A stretch of 64,000 nt of DNA from Phanerodontia chrysosporium (lineage: Eukaryota; Basidiomycota; Agaricomycetes; Polyporales; Phanerochaetaceae): positions 124,001 to 188,000 of the forward strand of contig MJGA01000027.1 in the NCBI GenBank assembly GCA_001910725.1, read 5' to 3'. A program made the translations under genes and the position numbers. Below the pieces are notes generated by a model. It was not told the DNA's origin and did not search any database. It saw only the letters and a list, made by a program, of their open reading frames with translations. How positions within the stretch are numbered: the stretch's first letter is position 1; each line of letters begins with the position of its first letter. Shown in pieces: positions 10,608 to 22,487 of this stretch.

Positions 10608-12037
10608 TCACAGGCCGAGCTCGTCAGCGTACGGCAGCGCCTTGATGTCACCGACGGCAACGTATGTGGGCTTCGACTTGAGGAGCGAAGAGGCCGCCTG
10701 TACAATGCGAAGTGAGCAAACGTAGAGGTCGCGCAGAAAATAGGCTTACGTTGGCAACAGCAGAAGTTTTCACACCGTCGAACGCGCCGAGGACCTGCTC
10801 GAGCTTGGGCGCGGAGCCAGCAAGAAGCTGGGTCCCGAAGAGCGCCGCGGCGCCAACCTTGTCCTCGCTTGTGGAGGCGGCGTAGAACTTGACCTTAGCA
10901 GCCGCACGCTTGACCTCCTCGTCCTTGACGTTCGCGGCGTCCTTGAGTGCCTTCACGGCGGCCTGGCCCGCAGCCTTCACCTGCTCGGCGGTCTCACCCT
11001 GGACCAGGAGACCAAAGAGCGCGGCGTCGGAGTACGGGAGGAGCACAGCCTCAACGGACGAGCCCTCGGGGATGGCGGCGGCGATGGGCGAGAGACTCTT
11101 CGACCACTTGATGGCGCGCTTCGTGGAGAGGTGTGCGGTCAGCACCGCGACCTCGGGCGCGAGCTGGCCAGTCGTGCCGAAGCCGATGAACACGGTTTGC
11201 GGGCCGCCGTGGCCCTCGACGCGGGTCTCGCCGCCAAAGTACTTGCTCGGAGACGAGCTTGGCGCAGCGTTTGCAGAGAGCTTGCCGAGAGACTTCTCGA
11301 GGAGGTGGGTGAGAGTCTCCTGCGAGATGCCGGTGCCAAGGACGGCAATGTTGCCCTTGGAGAAGACGGAGGACGCGTACTCCTTGATAGCCTCGACATC
11401 AACGGGGTCGTGCTCAGCCGAGAGGAGGGGCGCGCCAAGGCCATTGCGGAAGGCGAGGATGTGCGCGAGCTCAAGAGCGCGAGTGGCGGGGTTGGACGCG
11501 GCGGCAGCAGACTCGGCAGCGCAGACGGGCGCGACGTACTCCTGGAGCTCGTGACGGGTGAACTTTGCGTCGGTGACGAACGAGGAAAGGACGTCCACGA
11601 AGTAGTTCCTGACACCCGGGTGAGGAGAAACATAGGTGACGAGGACGTTCAACTCACTCGTCGCCGCGCAAAAACTCTGCTGTCAAAGCCAAGTGCTCCC
11701 TCGACAAGGTCGAAGACAGGACACCGCCGTACAATTCAGCTTCACGGATTGTCGCGAGACCGGAACGCTTGCCCGTGCTCTGTGTGCCACGATTTCAGTT
11801 CGTCCACTTCGTAGACTTTGTAGCAAGAACCCGCACCTTGAAGGCAAAGTTGGTAAGGGCGTGGGCGACGCCAGGTTTGTTCTGGTACCGACTGCCAGCC
11901 TTGACGAGGAAGGTGACGGTCGAGGTCGGTTCGCCGTTGTCTGCCGCGGCGACCTTCACGCCAGCAGCGTCGACGACGGTTGCAAAGTTGCGCACAGCGC
12001 GGGTCGCACGCGACGCAGATGTCCTCGCGGCCAGCAT
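10608..12037 (-). CDS. QCR2: Cytochrome bc1 complex core protein 2 (QCR2), mitochondrial
   Basis: Core protein 2 of respiratory complex III, an M16 peptidase-like fold without protease activity that faces the matrix. The ATG at 12037 opens a basic, Ser/Ala-rich mitochondrial presequence (MLAARTSASRATRAVRNFAT). The body follows the QCR2 pattern: AAADNGEPTSTVTFLVKAGS, RYQNKPGVAHALTNFAFK, then after an intron STGKRSG, ELYGGVLSSTLSREHL, and a long exon with LAFRNGLGAPLL and YFGGETRVEGHG. A last exon ends YADELGL before the TGA at 10608. No HxxEH zinc motif is present, as expected for this subunit. Introns lie near 11.77-11.82 kb, 11.59-11.65 kb and 10.70-10.75 kb. It diverges from the membrane protein gene at 12533. 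A second complex III gene, QCR6, lies 8 kb away. Confidence 0.93.
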
Positions 12038-12532
12038 GGTGGTAGACGAATGAGAGCAGAGAGCAGACGGTCGCGCTCAACGCGGCCGACGTCGAGGATT
12101 GCCCGGATTTGACCGAGTGTAAGCGCCTGTTACTTCATTCAGACAATTCAACAGCATACAATCCCTGCAACATATCTCTCCTCTGTTTTGATGCTCATTC
12201 TGTCTATTGATTCACTTTCTCGTTTGAATTCTTACTGCAGGAATAGGCCAACGGGCTCACAGATTGCGAGAAACTGGCAGGAAAACCGTGTTGCTTCATT
12301 AGGAAGGTGTGATTAGCGCTGGCTGTACCTGTCCCCGCTTCGTGTCTCTCCGCATCTGGAGGCTGACCATGACTGTCGCTTGGCTGACAACCTCTGAGCT
12401 CAAGCATATAATGCTGTATCTGCAACCTTTAGGCTTTCTCGCCACCCCTCTACCTTGCACGCTGGAGACTGGCTGCTCCGTGAAACACTTGCGCCAGGCG
12501 CGCTCCCTCGACGCTCTGCGAACGTCTCGCTA
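12038..12532. other. Divergent intergenic region
   Basis: About 500 bases between the QCR2 and membrane protein start codons. No gene seen; it probably carries both promoters and the leader of the plus-strand gene. Confidence 0.5.
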
Positions 12533-14677
12533 ATGGCCCCCAGGCTCAGCAGGCCTCACTCGCACTACGTTGGCTCGCAAACGCATCCCATCCGTGCGCG
12601 CAAGGATGCGCTTTTGATTGGCCCAGGTGGCGAAATCGTGGCCGCGTATGGAGTTGGTGATGGTATACCTGCGATCCCGCAGGTAGTCACCGGCCGTTTG
12701 CAGCAGTACACTGCAGCAGCTAGTCCCCAGGCGACGGTGGCAGCAGACCAACAAAGTGTTTCTCCTACAGTGAGTTGTGCTGCACCATGTCCTTGGGGGA
12801 AGCAATTGACTTCTGACGGTTTGCAGGGTCTCACGACCGTCCCGAGCATCGTGCCCTTACCCTCTGCAACGACTGCAATCGACCCGCTGAGTTCGGCATC
12901 GCTATCTGGCACCCCGACACTTTTTACGCAGCTGGCTACGTCTAGTCCTTTCTCGAGTTCGACCTCGGCCCCTTCGAGTACTCTGACTAGCAGTGTCTCT
13001 TCTTCGACGTCGATTTCTTCAACGACTATTTCACCAACATCGAGCATCTCCTCGTCGTCGTCTTCTATTGCTGCTTTCACATCTGTCTCTCTTTCTAGCT
13101 CTGGCACTCCTTCTGCTATCGTTGCTCCGACGCATTCTGGACCCCCTGACCATCGACAACTTTATCTTGGCATTGCGCTTGCTTCCATATTCGTCGCAGC
13201 TCTCCTCGTCGCTCTCGCCGTTTATCTCTATCGTATATGCGCCGCATCTCGTCGCCGGCGTCGGAGAGCAGGAATTATTTGGCCTTGGGACCGCAAGAAA
13301 CACGACAACGAAGACGGCCTCCCGGGAGAAAGCACTTATGATTACGGACGTTTTGGCGCGTCGAACGGCGAGCCGAAAGATCGCGTCGATGGCGAGCTCC
13401 CCGATCCTCGCTATACTGAGCGGTCATACGCCGAGCGTCAGCTCGCACATGGGCTCTACGATATCCCTATCACCGCAAGTCCGTTTCGCCCAGTGCCTCT
13501 GCCGCACATGACGACGATCCCTGATCTCGAACCTGAGCTTGGCCTCCTGCAAGTCGCCAACTACGTCCCTGGCGATATATCAAGTGACGACGGCAGCCGT
13601 GCAAACTCCCGTCAGGGCGTTATCACTGACCGTGCTCCGCTGGCCTCTGCTTCTCCTGCCGCTGAACAGTGGAGTGTCTACGGGCCCGAAGACGGTTTCA
13701 GCAACCCGTGGTCCCCGCTGCGGGTCAAGTCTCGGGAAGGCCTTGGAATAGTGACCGAGGGTAGCGTCGTTGATCCATCTCCGGAGGAGGAGCACGCAAG
13801 CGTCGAAGAACAGAAGGAGGCGTCTGCAGCCCAAGACAGTTGGACGGCGTCTCTCCGGTCCAATATCGCACATGCGCTTCAGGTCGTCGTCAGCAGCGCC
13901 TCCAAAGCATCGTTAGCCAGTATACCCCGTGCGCCCGAGAAGCATGACCATCCGACTGAAGTTACCAGAAATCCGTTCGACGATCCGACGTCATCCACGA
14001 CCAGCCTACTCGCAGTGACCACGGATATAGCGACCCCTCGGTGCACGGAGTGTCTTTCTCCTGGCGACGAAGCCGTTCTGGGCTCCTCAAACAGGCCACC
14101 ATGTCTCTGTGAATGGCTGAAGCAGAAGAATCTCCCCGTTCCTCCGTCGATGCAGCAGCACACCCACCTCGCCGTACCTTCTCCTGCTCCGGGATCTTCG
14201 CCACTCGGCGCAGCGTCGTCTCCAATGAGCCACTACGACTCGCCTGGCGGCTCCTCGAAGGGTTCGCACAGTCCCGATTTCGAGCTCCCGCAGATCCCGA
14301 CATCGCGCCGCGGTTCGCAGTCGTCCCTGCAGCAGGTCATCGATCGGAAGCGCCTCCAACGCGGTCGCTCCAAGAAGCAGCTCATGACGCCACGGACGCC
14401 GCGCTACGGCAGCACGCCGCTCGTCCGCGCAGGATCGACGTGTACCGTAGGCTCGGACATGTCGCGCTGCGGCAGCACGGACAGTGCGTCGTCGGGGCCG
14501 CTGACCGACCAGGAGCAGTTTGCCGTGCGAATGCTAAAGGAGCGCAGGAAACGGGTCATGGACTCGCAGCGAGTCGCTGCAAAGCATTCGTTGAGCCGAC
14601 CGAGTGTCCGGCTGGGGTCTCGGCGGCGGCCCAAGGCTGGTCCTCGCACGCCTGCTGTCGATGCATCTGTTCCTTGA
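12533..14677 (+). CDS. Single-pass membrane protein with Ser/Thr-rich ectodomain
   Basis: Unnamed fungal membrane protein resembling Mid2/SKG6-type cell-surface proteins in layout, not assignable to a family. The ATG at 12533 is the first in the frame. There is no clear signal peptide; a Ser/Thr-rich stretch (about residues 100-185), likely O-glycosylated, precedes one hydrophobic segment (LGIALASIFVAALLVALAV) and a basic stop-transfer run of arginines. The remaining 450 residues or so look disordered and cytoplasmic, rich in Ser, Pro and Asp, with a CxxC-like patch (CTECLSP, CLCEWLKQKN). A 57-nt segment at 12770-12826 has full intron signals (GTGAGT, CTGAC, TTTGCAG) but contains no stop and keeps frame, so intron retention would add 19 residues. 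A role in wall sensing or polarity is inference from layout only. Confidence 0.75.
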   Translation: MAPRLSRPHSHYVGSQTHPIRARKDALLIGPGGEIVAAYGVGDGIPAIPQVVTGRLQQYTAAASPQATVAADQQSVSPTVSCAAPCPWGKQLTSDGLQGLTTVPSIVPLPSATTAIDPLSSASLSGTPTLFTQLATSSPFSSSTSAPSSTLTSSVSSSTSISSTTISPTSSISSSSSSIAAFTSVSLSSSGTPSAIVAPTHSGPPDHRQLYLGIALASIFVAALLVALAVYLYRICAASRRRRRRAGIIWPWDRKKHDNEDGLPGESTYDYGRFGASNGEPKDRVDGELPDPRYTERSYAERQLAHGLYDIPITASPFRPVPLPHMTTIPDLEPELGLLQVANYVPGDISSDDGSRANSRQGVITDRAPLASASPAAEQWSVYGPEDGFSNPWSPLRVKSREGLGIVTEGSVVDPSPEEEHASVEEQKEASAAQDSWTASLRSNIAHALQVVVSSASKASLASIPRAPEKHDHPTEVTRNPFDDPTSSTTSLLAVTTDIATPRCTECLSPGDEAVLGSSNRPPCLCEWLKQKNLPVPPSMQQHTHLAVPSPAPGSSPLGAASSPMSHYDSPGGSSKGSHSPDFELPQIPTSRRGSQSSLQQVIDRKRLQRGRSKKQLMTPRTPRYGSTPLVRAGSTCTVGSDMSRCGSTDSASSGPLTDQEQFAVRMLKERRKRVMDSQRVAAKHSLSRPSVRLGSRRRPKAGPRTPAVDASVP

Positions 14678-14809
14678 TCCTGTGCACTCCTACCTGTCAT
14701 GCTCCGCCCTCGCCTGGTCCCATTCCAATAAACTATTTTGCATTCACCTCCCAACTGGAGATCTGTGTTGCACCCAACAGCCTACAAGTACAATTCCCGG
14801 CACACAACA

Positions 14810-16099
14810 TCAAATACGGGTAGGAGTAGGATCGGGCAGTCGACGCGCATGAACGGTGTAGTAATAAGCCACGAGGCCACGGACGGTCTCGAGCTCGAGC
14901 TTGACCGCGCGGATGAGCGCATCAACCTCGGCGACGTGGCGCAAGAACTCGACGAGGAGCGGCTTGAGCGAATCGACATACATGACGAGGAACCGGCGGG
15001 TGTCGCGGCCGAGCTGGGCCTGCGCGGCGTCCCAGTCGCCGATCGGGAGCGAGAAGCGGCGCGCGACGATGCGGCCGAAGCGCGCGCTGTCGACGACGTG
15101 CTGCTCGAGGCGCTCCGCGAGGGGCGCGACGCCGCGCGCGTACAGCGCGTCGCGCACGACGCCGAAGAAGCGGACCGTCGCGGGCGCCGCGGCGCCCGGC
15201 TCGCGCCCGTCGTGCGTCCCGACGAAGCGGCCCCACTCGCACGCGAGGAAGAGCCCCTCTGGGCGCAGCACGCGCGCGGCCTGGTCGAGCAGCCGCGCGT
15301 AGTCGCGCACCTGTGTGTGGGTGTGTGCCGGGCGTCAGCGGGCGCGCGCTCAGTGTGGCGCAGGAGCGGGGACGTACCGCGAGCGAGACGGAGCGGGCGT
15401 GCACGAAGTCGAAGGTGTGGTCGCGGTAGCGCCAGTCGGCGTTGACGTCCGCCATCTCGAAGAAGACGTTGGGCGGCGGCATGCGGGTGCCGATGGGGAC
15501 TGCGGAGGGGAGCGTGGTCAGACGGCGGTGTGCGCCTCAGGGTCTGAGGTTGGACTTCATACCGATGTCGATGCCGTCGAAGCGGACGTTTGGGAATTCG
15601 GCCGCCATGTCGAGAACCCTGTGTGCTGAACTTTAGTACGGCATCATGACGCATCAGAGCCTCGACTCACCAGCGACCCGTACCCGTGCAGAGATCTAAG
15701 ACACGCTTATTCGCCACCACGACTTGCTGAACTGGGCCCAGGTAGTTGCTGCCCACCACGCGGCGAAGGAGTTCATGCTGTCCGTTGACTCTCTTGAGAC
15801 ACCGCCCTGATCGTCAGCAGTCGTTGAGCAAGCGCAAGCGATGGATCACGCACTTCTTGCTCCCGCGTATCCACAGGAAGCGGATACGGGGATTGACCAT
15901 GAGAATGGAAGAGGCGACCGTCACGCTCGCGGAAATATCCAGCGAAATCAGCTTGGTCGAGCTCGGTGACGTCTGAAGATGCGTCAGAGCGGTAGGACGA
16001 CACGGAGGCCGCGTCGTCCAAGTCGTTGGGATCAGGGTCAGAAGCGTTGTCCATGTTGTTGTTGGGGCTGTCATGGGGGCGGTAGATGTGGACAGCCAT
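14810..16099 (-). CDS. Class I SAM-dependent methyltransferase, LaeA-like
   Basis: Methyltransferase of the fungal LaeA-like / TAM type, using S-adenosylmethionine; the substrate is unknown. The ATG at 16099 opens an acidic N-terminus (MDNASDPDPNDLDDAAS), then SPYPLPVDTREQE, a recurrent lead-in of this family, and after an intron the helix RVNGQHELLRR. Motif I is split by an intron: LDLCTGTGRW / VLDMAAEFP. Next come FDGIDI, the motif II-III region (NADWRYRDHTFDFVHARS) and the exon with LLDQAARVLRPEGLFLACEW. The C-terminal part has a helical cap (RRFLVMYVDSLKPLLVEFL) and the TGA is at 14810. At least five exons. It converges on the membrane protein gene, with 132 bases between stops. No clustered biosynthetic genes surround it, so a secondary-metabolism role is not indicated by context. 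Confidence 0.85.
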
Positions 16100-17487
16100 G
16101 AGTGGGGACGTTGTGGCGGGTGATGCAGGAAGGAAGCGTACTTGCAGAACAGAGAAACGGCGACGAGGGCTGCTCCTGGATGACCCCCCTCGAGCGGACT
16201 GCTGAGAACAGTATCAGAACTCCGACGGTATTCGAATATACAATTGCCCCAAGCCGGGCCAAACACGATGCGTAGACCGTCTGATCAGAGGGCGATCGCA
16301 GAGGAAACCCCAGATGGCTGGCCTTGCGGGGAAGACACTCTTACCTCACAACTCGAGAGGCAGATTGTGGCAAGACGACGTAGGATCGACGTAAATATGG
16401 GGAAGGGGCGAGTTTCGCGGGTTCAGTAGGGGTCGAGGCGTCGAACGATAGGCCCACGGTGCAGGGAGCGACCTAGGGCCAGGCTGCACAGAACAGGAGA
16501 ACTCCGCCCATCGGAATGTGGATCTTATGGCCATACTGTGTTAGGGAAAATGGACAGGCGATAAGCTGGCCATGCCTGCAGAATACCAAGTCCGCGATGT
16601 TGGAGGCATCGAACTTGTACCTATCCGGAAAGACGTGTGCGGTGCGAGAAAGGCTGGACGGATTTCAGACGCCCGCAGTGGTTGTCTCGTGCATCGCTTT
16701 TCATCATGGCGCTCCAGATGCCAGATGGCGTTTTCGAGAAACCGTGGAAAAACGAAGAGGTTGGCCCGCAATACGAGCGGAAGCCTTGGGCGGAGTGGAA
16801 TCCCAGTCTACGACCTGCATTTTCAAGACCCGACCTCCGTAGAATGGACATCGCTTCCGGGCGGCACGGTGCGCTACGTTTTCTTCGGCGAGCAACGAGT
16901 CTGACGAATTGTGGGGACCCTGTTCTTTTCGTCCGCGACACCGTCAAAAAAGCCTAGACTGCAGACCAACCGTGAGAATATGGCATAACATAAGTACAAA
17001 CATACGCCTACACGTCTCACGGTTTTCTGGCCTTGCTCGTTGCGCTGTGCGTCCACGATAATGACAAGCTGACGATTCATCACCAACAACCTGCGAGGTG
17101 CAAGCCAGAAGATCTAGTTTGCGGTCAGAGTGACCATGCCCCCCCCCCTCCGCGAACAATGCTCCCACGTCTTGCCGGCTTGTGCACGCTGCAGGTGTCG
17201 AGATCGGTCGCAACCTTGAAGACAGGGGCTGAGATATTGCCAAAAGGCCGTCTGCCCTGGTGGGCAATCCGGTCACGAGCGTCCGAAGCGAGGAGATCGC
17301 TAAGCTCGAGCCGCCAAACCCACGCCACGGAGCACAGCGGGTAATAATGCAGGGCGCCACAGCACGCGTGTCGAGCGCGACGAGACGGCATCAACGGTTC
17401 CCACCATCGCGGGAGAGCACCCGAAGGACCACAAAATCTATACGCTGACCCTAGAACACATGGGCAGGTACGCGTGGCGAAGCCGTT
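16100..17487. other. Intergenic, no gene recognised
   Basis: About 1.4 kb. Several frames of about 100 codons overlap on both strands (16.5-17.0 kb), none with a domain or convincing splicing. Part of it may be decayed 5' sequence of the truncated F-box-like copy downstream. Confidence 0.5.
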
Positions 17488-18559
17488 ATGGCGTGGTGCA
17501 CTGACACATTCGCTCGTCTAGTGGGAAGAGGAGGTCGTCTGACCAGCCATCAGGAGAGAGCGGCCCCCAGAGAAGAGAAGGTGCCAGGAGGGCTCGACCG
17601 GCACGGCTGCACCTTATCGTCAGCCTTCCACTTCGGCAGCCTGCTCTGCGCACTCCAGCGGTGCCAGTGGCTACAACACGTGCGTATTGGGAAAGTCTAC
17701 CGTCTAATGCTTACTCACAGCCCATATTAACTGCAGCATGGTCAAGACCTTTCGAGACTCGTCTCAGATCGATCGGGTTTGGCGCGAGCGGCGATGAGGC
17801 CATCAATGGACCTCTTCTGTCACTATTTGCACGTGCCCAGACCGGTCCATCGGCCATGGACATCGCTGGTGTCGTCGCAGGGGAGGACACTCGCTTCCAG
17901 GAACTGTTGAATGCAAGGGGAGACCAACTGTGGCATTTCGTTTACCTGTTTAGGTCACCAATTTTTGTTGGCACCCGTGAGTATTTTGATACTGGCCGCC
18001 GCTCGCGCGCTGATCTTGGACTGGCGTAGTACCCTTTGCTACGCATCGACCCAGCATCATAGCTTACAATCTATCAAGGTGCACCAACCTCCAGTCGTTC
18101 TATACAAGCATGAATATGGTATCTCTCGCCTTCGATCTTGGGCGGATGCTCTGTCCTACGCTGTCGAGCTTGCAAAGGGGTCAACATATCTCTCTCCGTC
18201 AGGTTGTGATCACGATTTGGGTACTCTACCATCCCGAGCGCCACCTCGAGAAGGACGACCTCCGCAAATCGTTTGACCGATTCCAAGAAGCGGTCCTCCA
18301 GCTTCGAAACCAGAGCGGTTTGTCGGACGTTGTCTTTCGACTGCTATACGGATTTGAGGGCGAGGATGGTCAAACCCTCGTCGCGGTTTACACAAATGCC
18401 CTGACTAAGGCCCTTCCTCAGCTATCAAAGTTAGGGATACTGCGCATTGTCAGCAAGGATGCCGAATTCGTGGTTGACCTATGTGCAACTCCGAAGAGAC
18501 GTACGATGTTTACTGACGCGATAATGAGCCTGATTTCCGAGCGGGTTCCAGTGTTATAA
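17488..18559 (+). pseudogene. 5'-truncated paralogue of the 7.7-kb F-box-like gene
   Basis: The C-terminal half matches the gene at 7746-9285: SIGFG...FQELLNARG...HFVYL corresponds to SIGLG...LQKLLNTRG...HFVYL. It is followed by an intron at the same place (donor GTGAGT near 17980), then AYNLSRC, LQSFYTS, CPTLSSLQ, GLSDVVFRL and AIMSLISER. The 3' half is open and ends in a TAA at 18557-18559. The F-box part is not recognisable upstream; a leucine-rich stretch (LLCALQRCQWLQHVRIGK) near 17.63-17.70 kb may be the remains of the LRR-like region. Either a truncated pseudogene or a shorter gene whose 5' exons I could not find. The orientation is opposite to the intact copy. Confidence 0.6.
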
Positions 18560-19455
18560 GTATGTCTTGTTTTCAAAGTATCAGAAGCGTTGTCCTCACA
18601 GATCACTAGAGTTACTCACGTCCACAGAGGCTAGGTTGGCTCTGCACACGCAAATTACGTGAAGCAAGCTGCGCCTCTGGCAGGCGCGAAGATGTAACAT
18701 GTGCGCCTGAGATCGGCGGGTTAGAACAACTGTTCATGCTACATGATCGTCAGCTTCGTAGTGTAAGATCGACATGTTACCGTGGCAGATGTGGGCGCTT
18801 GTGATACATACTTCGCCCGAGTAAGGAAAAACACTGATAAGACACCGAAGCGATCGCCGGATGAGAGCGCAGGTGATCGTCTCTTCACCCACCACCATTC
18901 TGTTTCGTGCTATTCCTACTATGCGAAGTGTTTTCTTGCAACCGCTCACACCCGTGTGCCATGAATGCTATCTACGACTTCTGCCGTGCCTTGTTCTACA
19001 TGGGTACTCGTGTCCTTGACGGCAAATTGGGCCAAGTCGGCAAGTTGTAACTCACCGGATACGTTGCGGAAAAGCATTGCAGGTGAAGGAGTGTTGGTGA
19101 GTGTCATTACCGTACCGAATGGAAGAAATGGTACTTAGAGTGGCCGGAATGTATCCACTGTAGCGAAGCAGACGAGGCTCAACTAGTTTGTCGTCCACGC
19201 TCACCGCAGTCTACCGACCCTCGTTTCCTCCGTAACAAAGGTTCATCAGCTGACGCTGCCTTAATTGGACGCTACTGGTTTCAGCCTCGATTCTCGGGCA
19301 TCGTCCATCACGCCGCGTGCTTGGAGGTGCACGCGCGCAGATACTTACGTGCAATGTCCCTTACACGACCTTTACCCGCAAGGCCCTAGCACTAGCTCCT
19401 TGCCCTCATCCGCACCCCCTCTCGCACTTCTCCCACACCTCGAACGTAGGGAAAC
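18560..19455. other. Intergenic, contains a short duplicated segment
   Basis: No gene is supported between the truncated F-box-like copy and the GMC gene. Positions 18735-18779 (minus strand) repeat the core found at 7400-7440. The last few hundred bases should hold the promoter of the GMC oxidoreductase. Confidence 0.5.
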
Positions 19456-22014
19456 ATGCCATTTGTTGCAACTGAAGACCTTGCCGATGTACAGCCAGAC
19501 TACATCGTCGTCGGAGGCGGCACAGCTGGATTGACACTCGCGGCCAGGTACGCGTCCCTGCGTCTTTTTCTTCTGCCACCATGCTAACATGGCGGGCTTA
19601 GGCTGACAGAGGACCCTGCTATTACCGTGCTGGTCGTCGAGGCCGGCGTGCACCATGGACCGACGCCCGAGATCGACGTCCCAGGTTTGTCGTGCACCTC
19701 GGAATTTCGCAGATGAAGCTGACCCAAGGAACACCTCGCAGGCTACATGGGGCGCACCATGACAAATCCAAAGTTCGACTGGACGTTCTTCTCGGTGCCT
19801 CAGAAGCGCGCTAACGACCGTGTGGTGCTGCAGCCGCGGGGAAAGGGATTGGGTGGTTCGTCTCTGGTCTGTTTACTATTCCACCGGTCCTTCCTGCTCT
19901 TGCTCTGACGCGCTACCCTTCAGATCAACTACCTGGGTATCTTCCGTCCTTCCAAGATTGAACTTGACGCCATCGAGGAGTTAGGCAATCCAGGTTGGAA
20001 CTGGGATTCATTGCTGCACTACATGAAGAAGGCACGCAATGCCGCGTGGAAACTGTTGCATGTTAAGCTGACTATGTTGACAGAGTGAATGTTTGCAGCC
20101 TCCCGACGTCTCACGAACGAATGCTCTGAAATATGCTATGAAGCCGGATCTTGAATATCATGGTACCGATGGTTGGTCAATTTCCAAACCTCTCTCGTCA
20201 GCGCAAGGCTAACTCTATGTAGGTCCAATCAAGAATTCGTTTGGCCCCGTTTTAGGAGAGATGCACATGAAGCTGTTCGATTCCGCACAAGCGCTCGGTA
20301 TACCTAGGAATCCAGAGACGGTACACGATTACTAGCCCCCACCACAATCATCCGTCGTACTAAATACTGCACCACAGGGCAATGGGAGAAATGACGGCTG
20401 CATGACGTCTCTGCTCTCCGTCGACGCTACGACCGCGAAGCGATCTTATGCTGCGTCGGCGTACCTCGAGCCGAACCTCGACCGCAGCAATCTCCTCGTG
20501 TTAACTGAGGCGTATGTGACAAAGGTGCCGCCAGTAATATATGATGTCAGCTGCAGGACGCTCATCTGCGCCGCAGGTGCTACTCGAAGAAAATGGCGAT
20601 CTTCGTCGTGCTGTAGGCATCGAGTATCTGAAGGGTGGCATTCAATTGCGTATTGACAATGTCAAACGGGATGTCATCGTTGCTGCAGGTACCCTTCAGA
20701 CCCCGCAGATACTCGAACTCTCAGGGATCGGCAACCCGACAATCCTCTCGCAGTTCGGCATCGAGACCATCATCGATTTGCCGGGCGTAGGGGAGAACTT
20801 ACGTGGGCATATGCGATGTATTCTCCCTTGAGATAACTGACATGGGATTTGTAGAGGACCACGTCGGCGTGACAACGATCGTAGAAGTGAACACCAGGGA
20901 CGAAACAACAGATGTTCTCGCAGATCCGCTAATGGTTAAGAAGCACGAGGAGCTCTAGTGAGTTAAGTTAGTTCTCGTCCGTGCGCTGGCATCTGAGTAC
21001 TGTAACATACAGTCAGCACAAGATGGGCATGTTTGCCACTGTTCCTGCGCCCGCATTTGTGTTCCTGTCCGCGGATGCGCTTGGCTCAGAAGACGATATC
21101 AAGTCGTGGAAAGACCAGGCACACGCGCAAAACACAGAAGTACTCGCTAATACACTGCCGTCTCTCAAGTCCGGCCTAGAGAAGCAATATGCGATTCAAC
21201 GGAAGCTGCTCAATGATAAGCATCAGTCCCAAGCAGAGTATGTACAATTGTACAATTCTATTAAAGTCAAATTGTCCGTCTCACCGCCGTCCAGACTTCT
21301 TCAGTTCGCAGGGCGTCAACCAATGCCATACGCACCCCCTGCAGAGCCCGGAAAACGCTACACGTCGCTCTTCTGCGCGCTCACCCATCCGCTCTCACGG
21401 GGGACAGTGCACCTCGCGAGCGCAGACCCGCTCGCTCCGCCCGCGATCGACCCGAACTACTTCGCGAACGCTGCAGACCTCAGGCTCGTCGTGCGCACCG
21501 TTCAGTACGCGCTCAAGCTGTACGCCACGCCGCCGCTGGCGGACCACGTCACGCGCACGCTGCTCCCGCCGCCTGAGACGCTCGCGCGCGGCGAGGCGGG
21601 CATCGCGGAGTACGTCAAGGCGCACTGCGGGCCGGTGTTCCACCCCGTCGGCACGGCCGCGATGATGCCCCGAGCAGACGGAGGCGTAGTGGACCCTGCT
21701 CTCAAGGTTTATGGGACAAGTAATCTGCGCGTGGTGAGTCCCTCAGGGCATATCCGGGATGTTCGCGCTGACGAGCGGGTTCGCCAGGTCGATTGTTCGA
21801 TTGTGCCCCTGGTACGCAGCTGGCGCTTTGAGACGCCCACATGTTCTACACTAACTCATTCTTCACAGGAGCTGTCATGTCATACGCAGTCTATTGCGTA
21901 CGCCATAGGAGAGAAGGTACTTGCAGCAGACATTTTCTCTGCCTTCGAGAGTCTAACACAGTGCTGTGTCAGGCTGCAGACATCCTGAAGGCCGAAATCG
22001 CTGCACAAGCGTAG
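19456..22014 (+). CDS. GMC oxidoreductase (FAD-dependent alcohol oxidase/dehydrogenase-like)
   Basis: Glucose-methanol-choline oxidoreductase that oxidises an alcohol or sugar with FAD; relatives include aryl-alcohol oxidase, glucose oxidase and choline dehydrogenase. The ATG at 19456 is followed by the dinucleotide-binding motif YIVVGGGTAGLTLAARL. GMC signature 1 (PRGKGLGGSSLINY) spans an intron and signature 2 is GTLQTPQILELSGIG. The C-terminal catalytic region has FHPVGTAAM, and the second active-site position falls in LSCHTQSIAYAIGEKAADI. There is no signal peptide, so the enzyme is probably intracellular, unlike most lignin-related aryl-alcohol oxidases. About 12 short introns; the donor after EAYVTK at about 20525 and acceptor near 20576 were chosen to restore the frame. 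The substrate cannot be assigned. Confidence 0.9.
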
Positions 22015-22487
22015 TGCTCACCACCGCGTACAATATACCAGACACTGAGGGTCCCATTTTTGGCCATGCAATACATACCAAATCTGAGCTAGGATCATAC
22101 TGTAGATTGCGAATGCAAACAACCTCCGAACATCGACGGCCTCGTACGCTTTGCAATTCTAAGCGCGATTAACTAGACCTTCCGGTGATTAGTGCAACAT
22201 TCGAAGATGGCCATCGACTATAACGCTTCGCAAAGCAGTTAATAAATGCTAATATAATCGACGCGACCGCTAGGCGCGTCCCCATTTTCCGCAGTCAAAT
22301 TAGTGCTATGACAGCAACTACGATCGTGTGGTCATGGAACTATATGCTGACTTCCCTCTCCCTACTCGACGTGAACCCGGCCGGCTATTGTCTCAAACGG
22401 CATCAGTGATCGCGATAACAAAGCTTCCGCTGCCCAAAGACAGTGTCCGAACTGCAACCACCATCATTATCAAAAAACTTGCACGGT
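22015..22487. other. Intergenic
   Basis: AT-richer spacer between the GMC stop and the next ATG. No gene or repeat recognised. A short upstream exon of the following gene could lie at its end, since the frame is open from about 22443. Confidence 0.5.

Noticed and set aside
14782..15654. 290-codon minus-strand frame at the methyltransferase
   Set aside because: Arg/Ser-rich shadow frame of the methyltransferase exons, without motifs.
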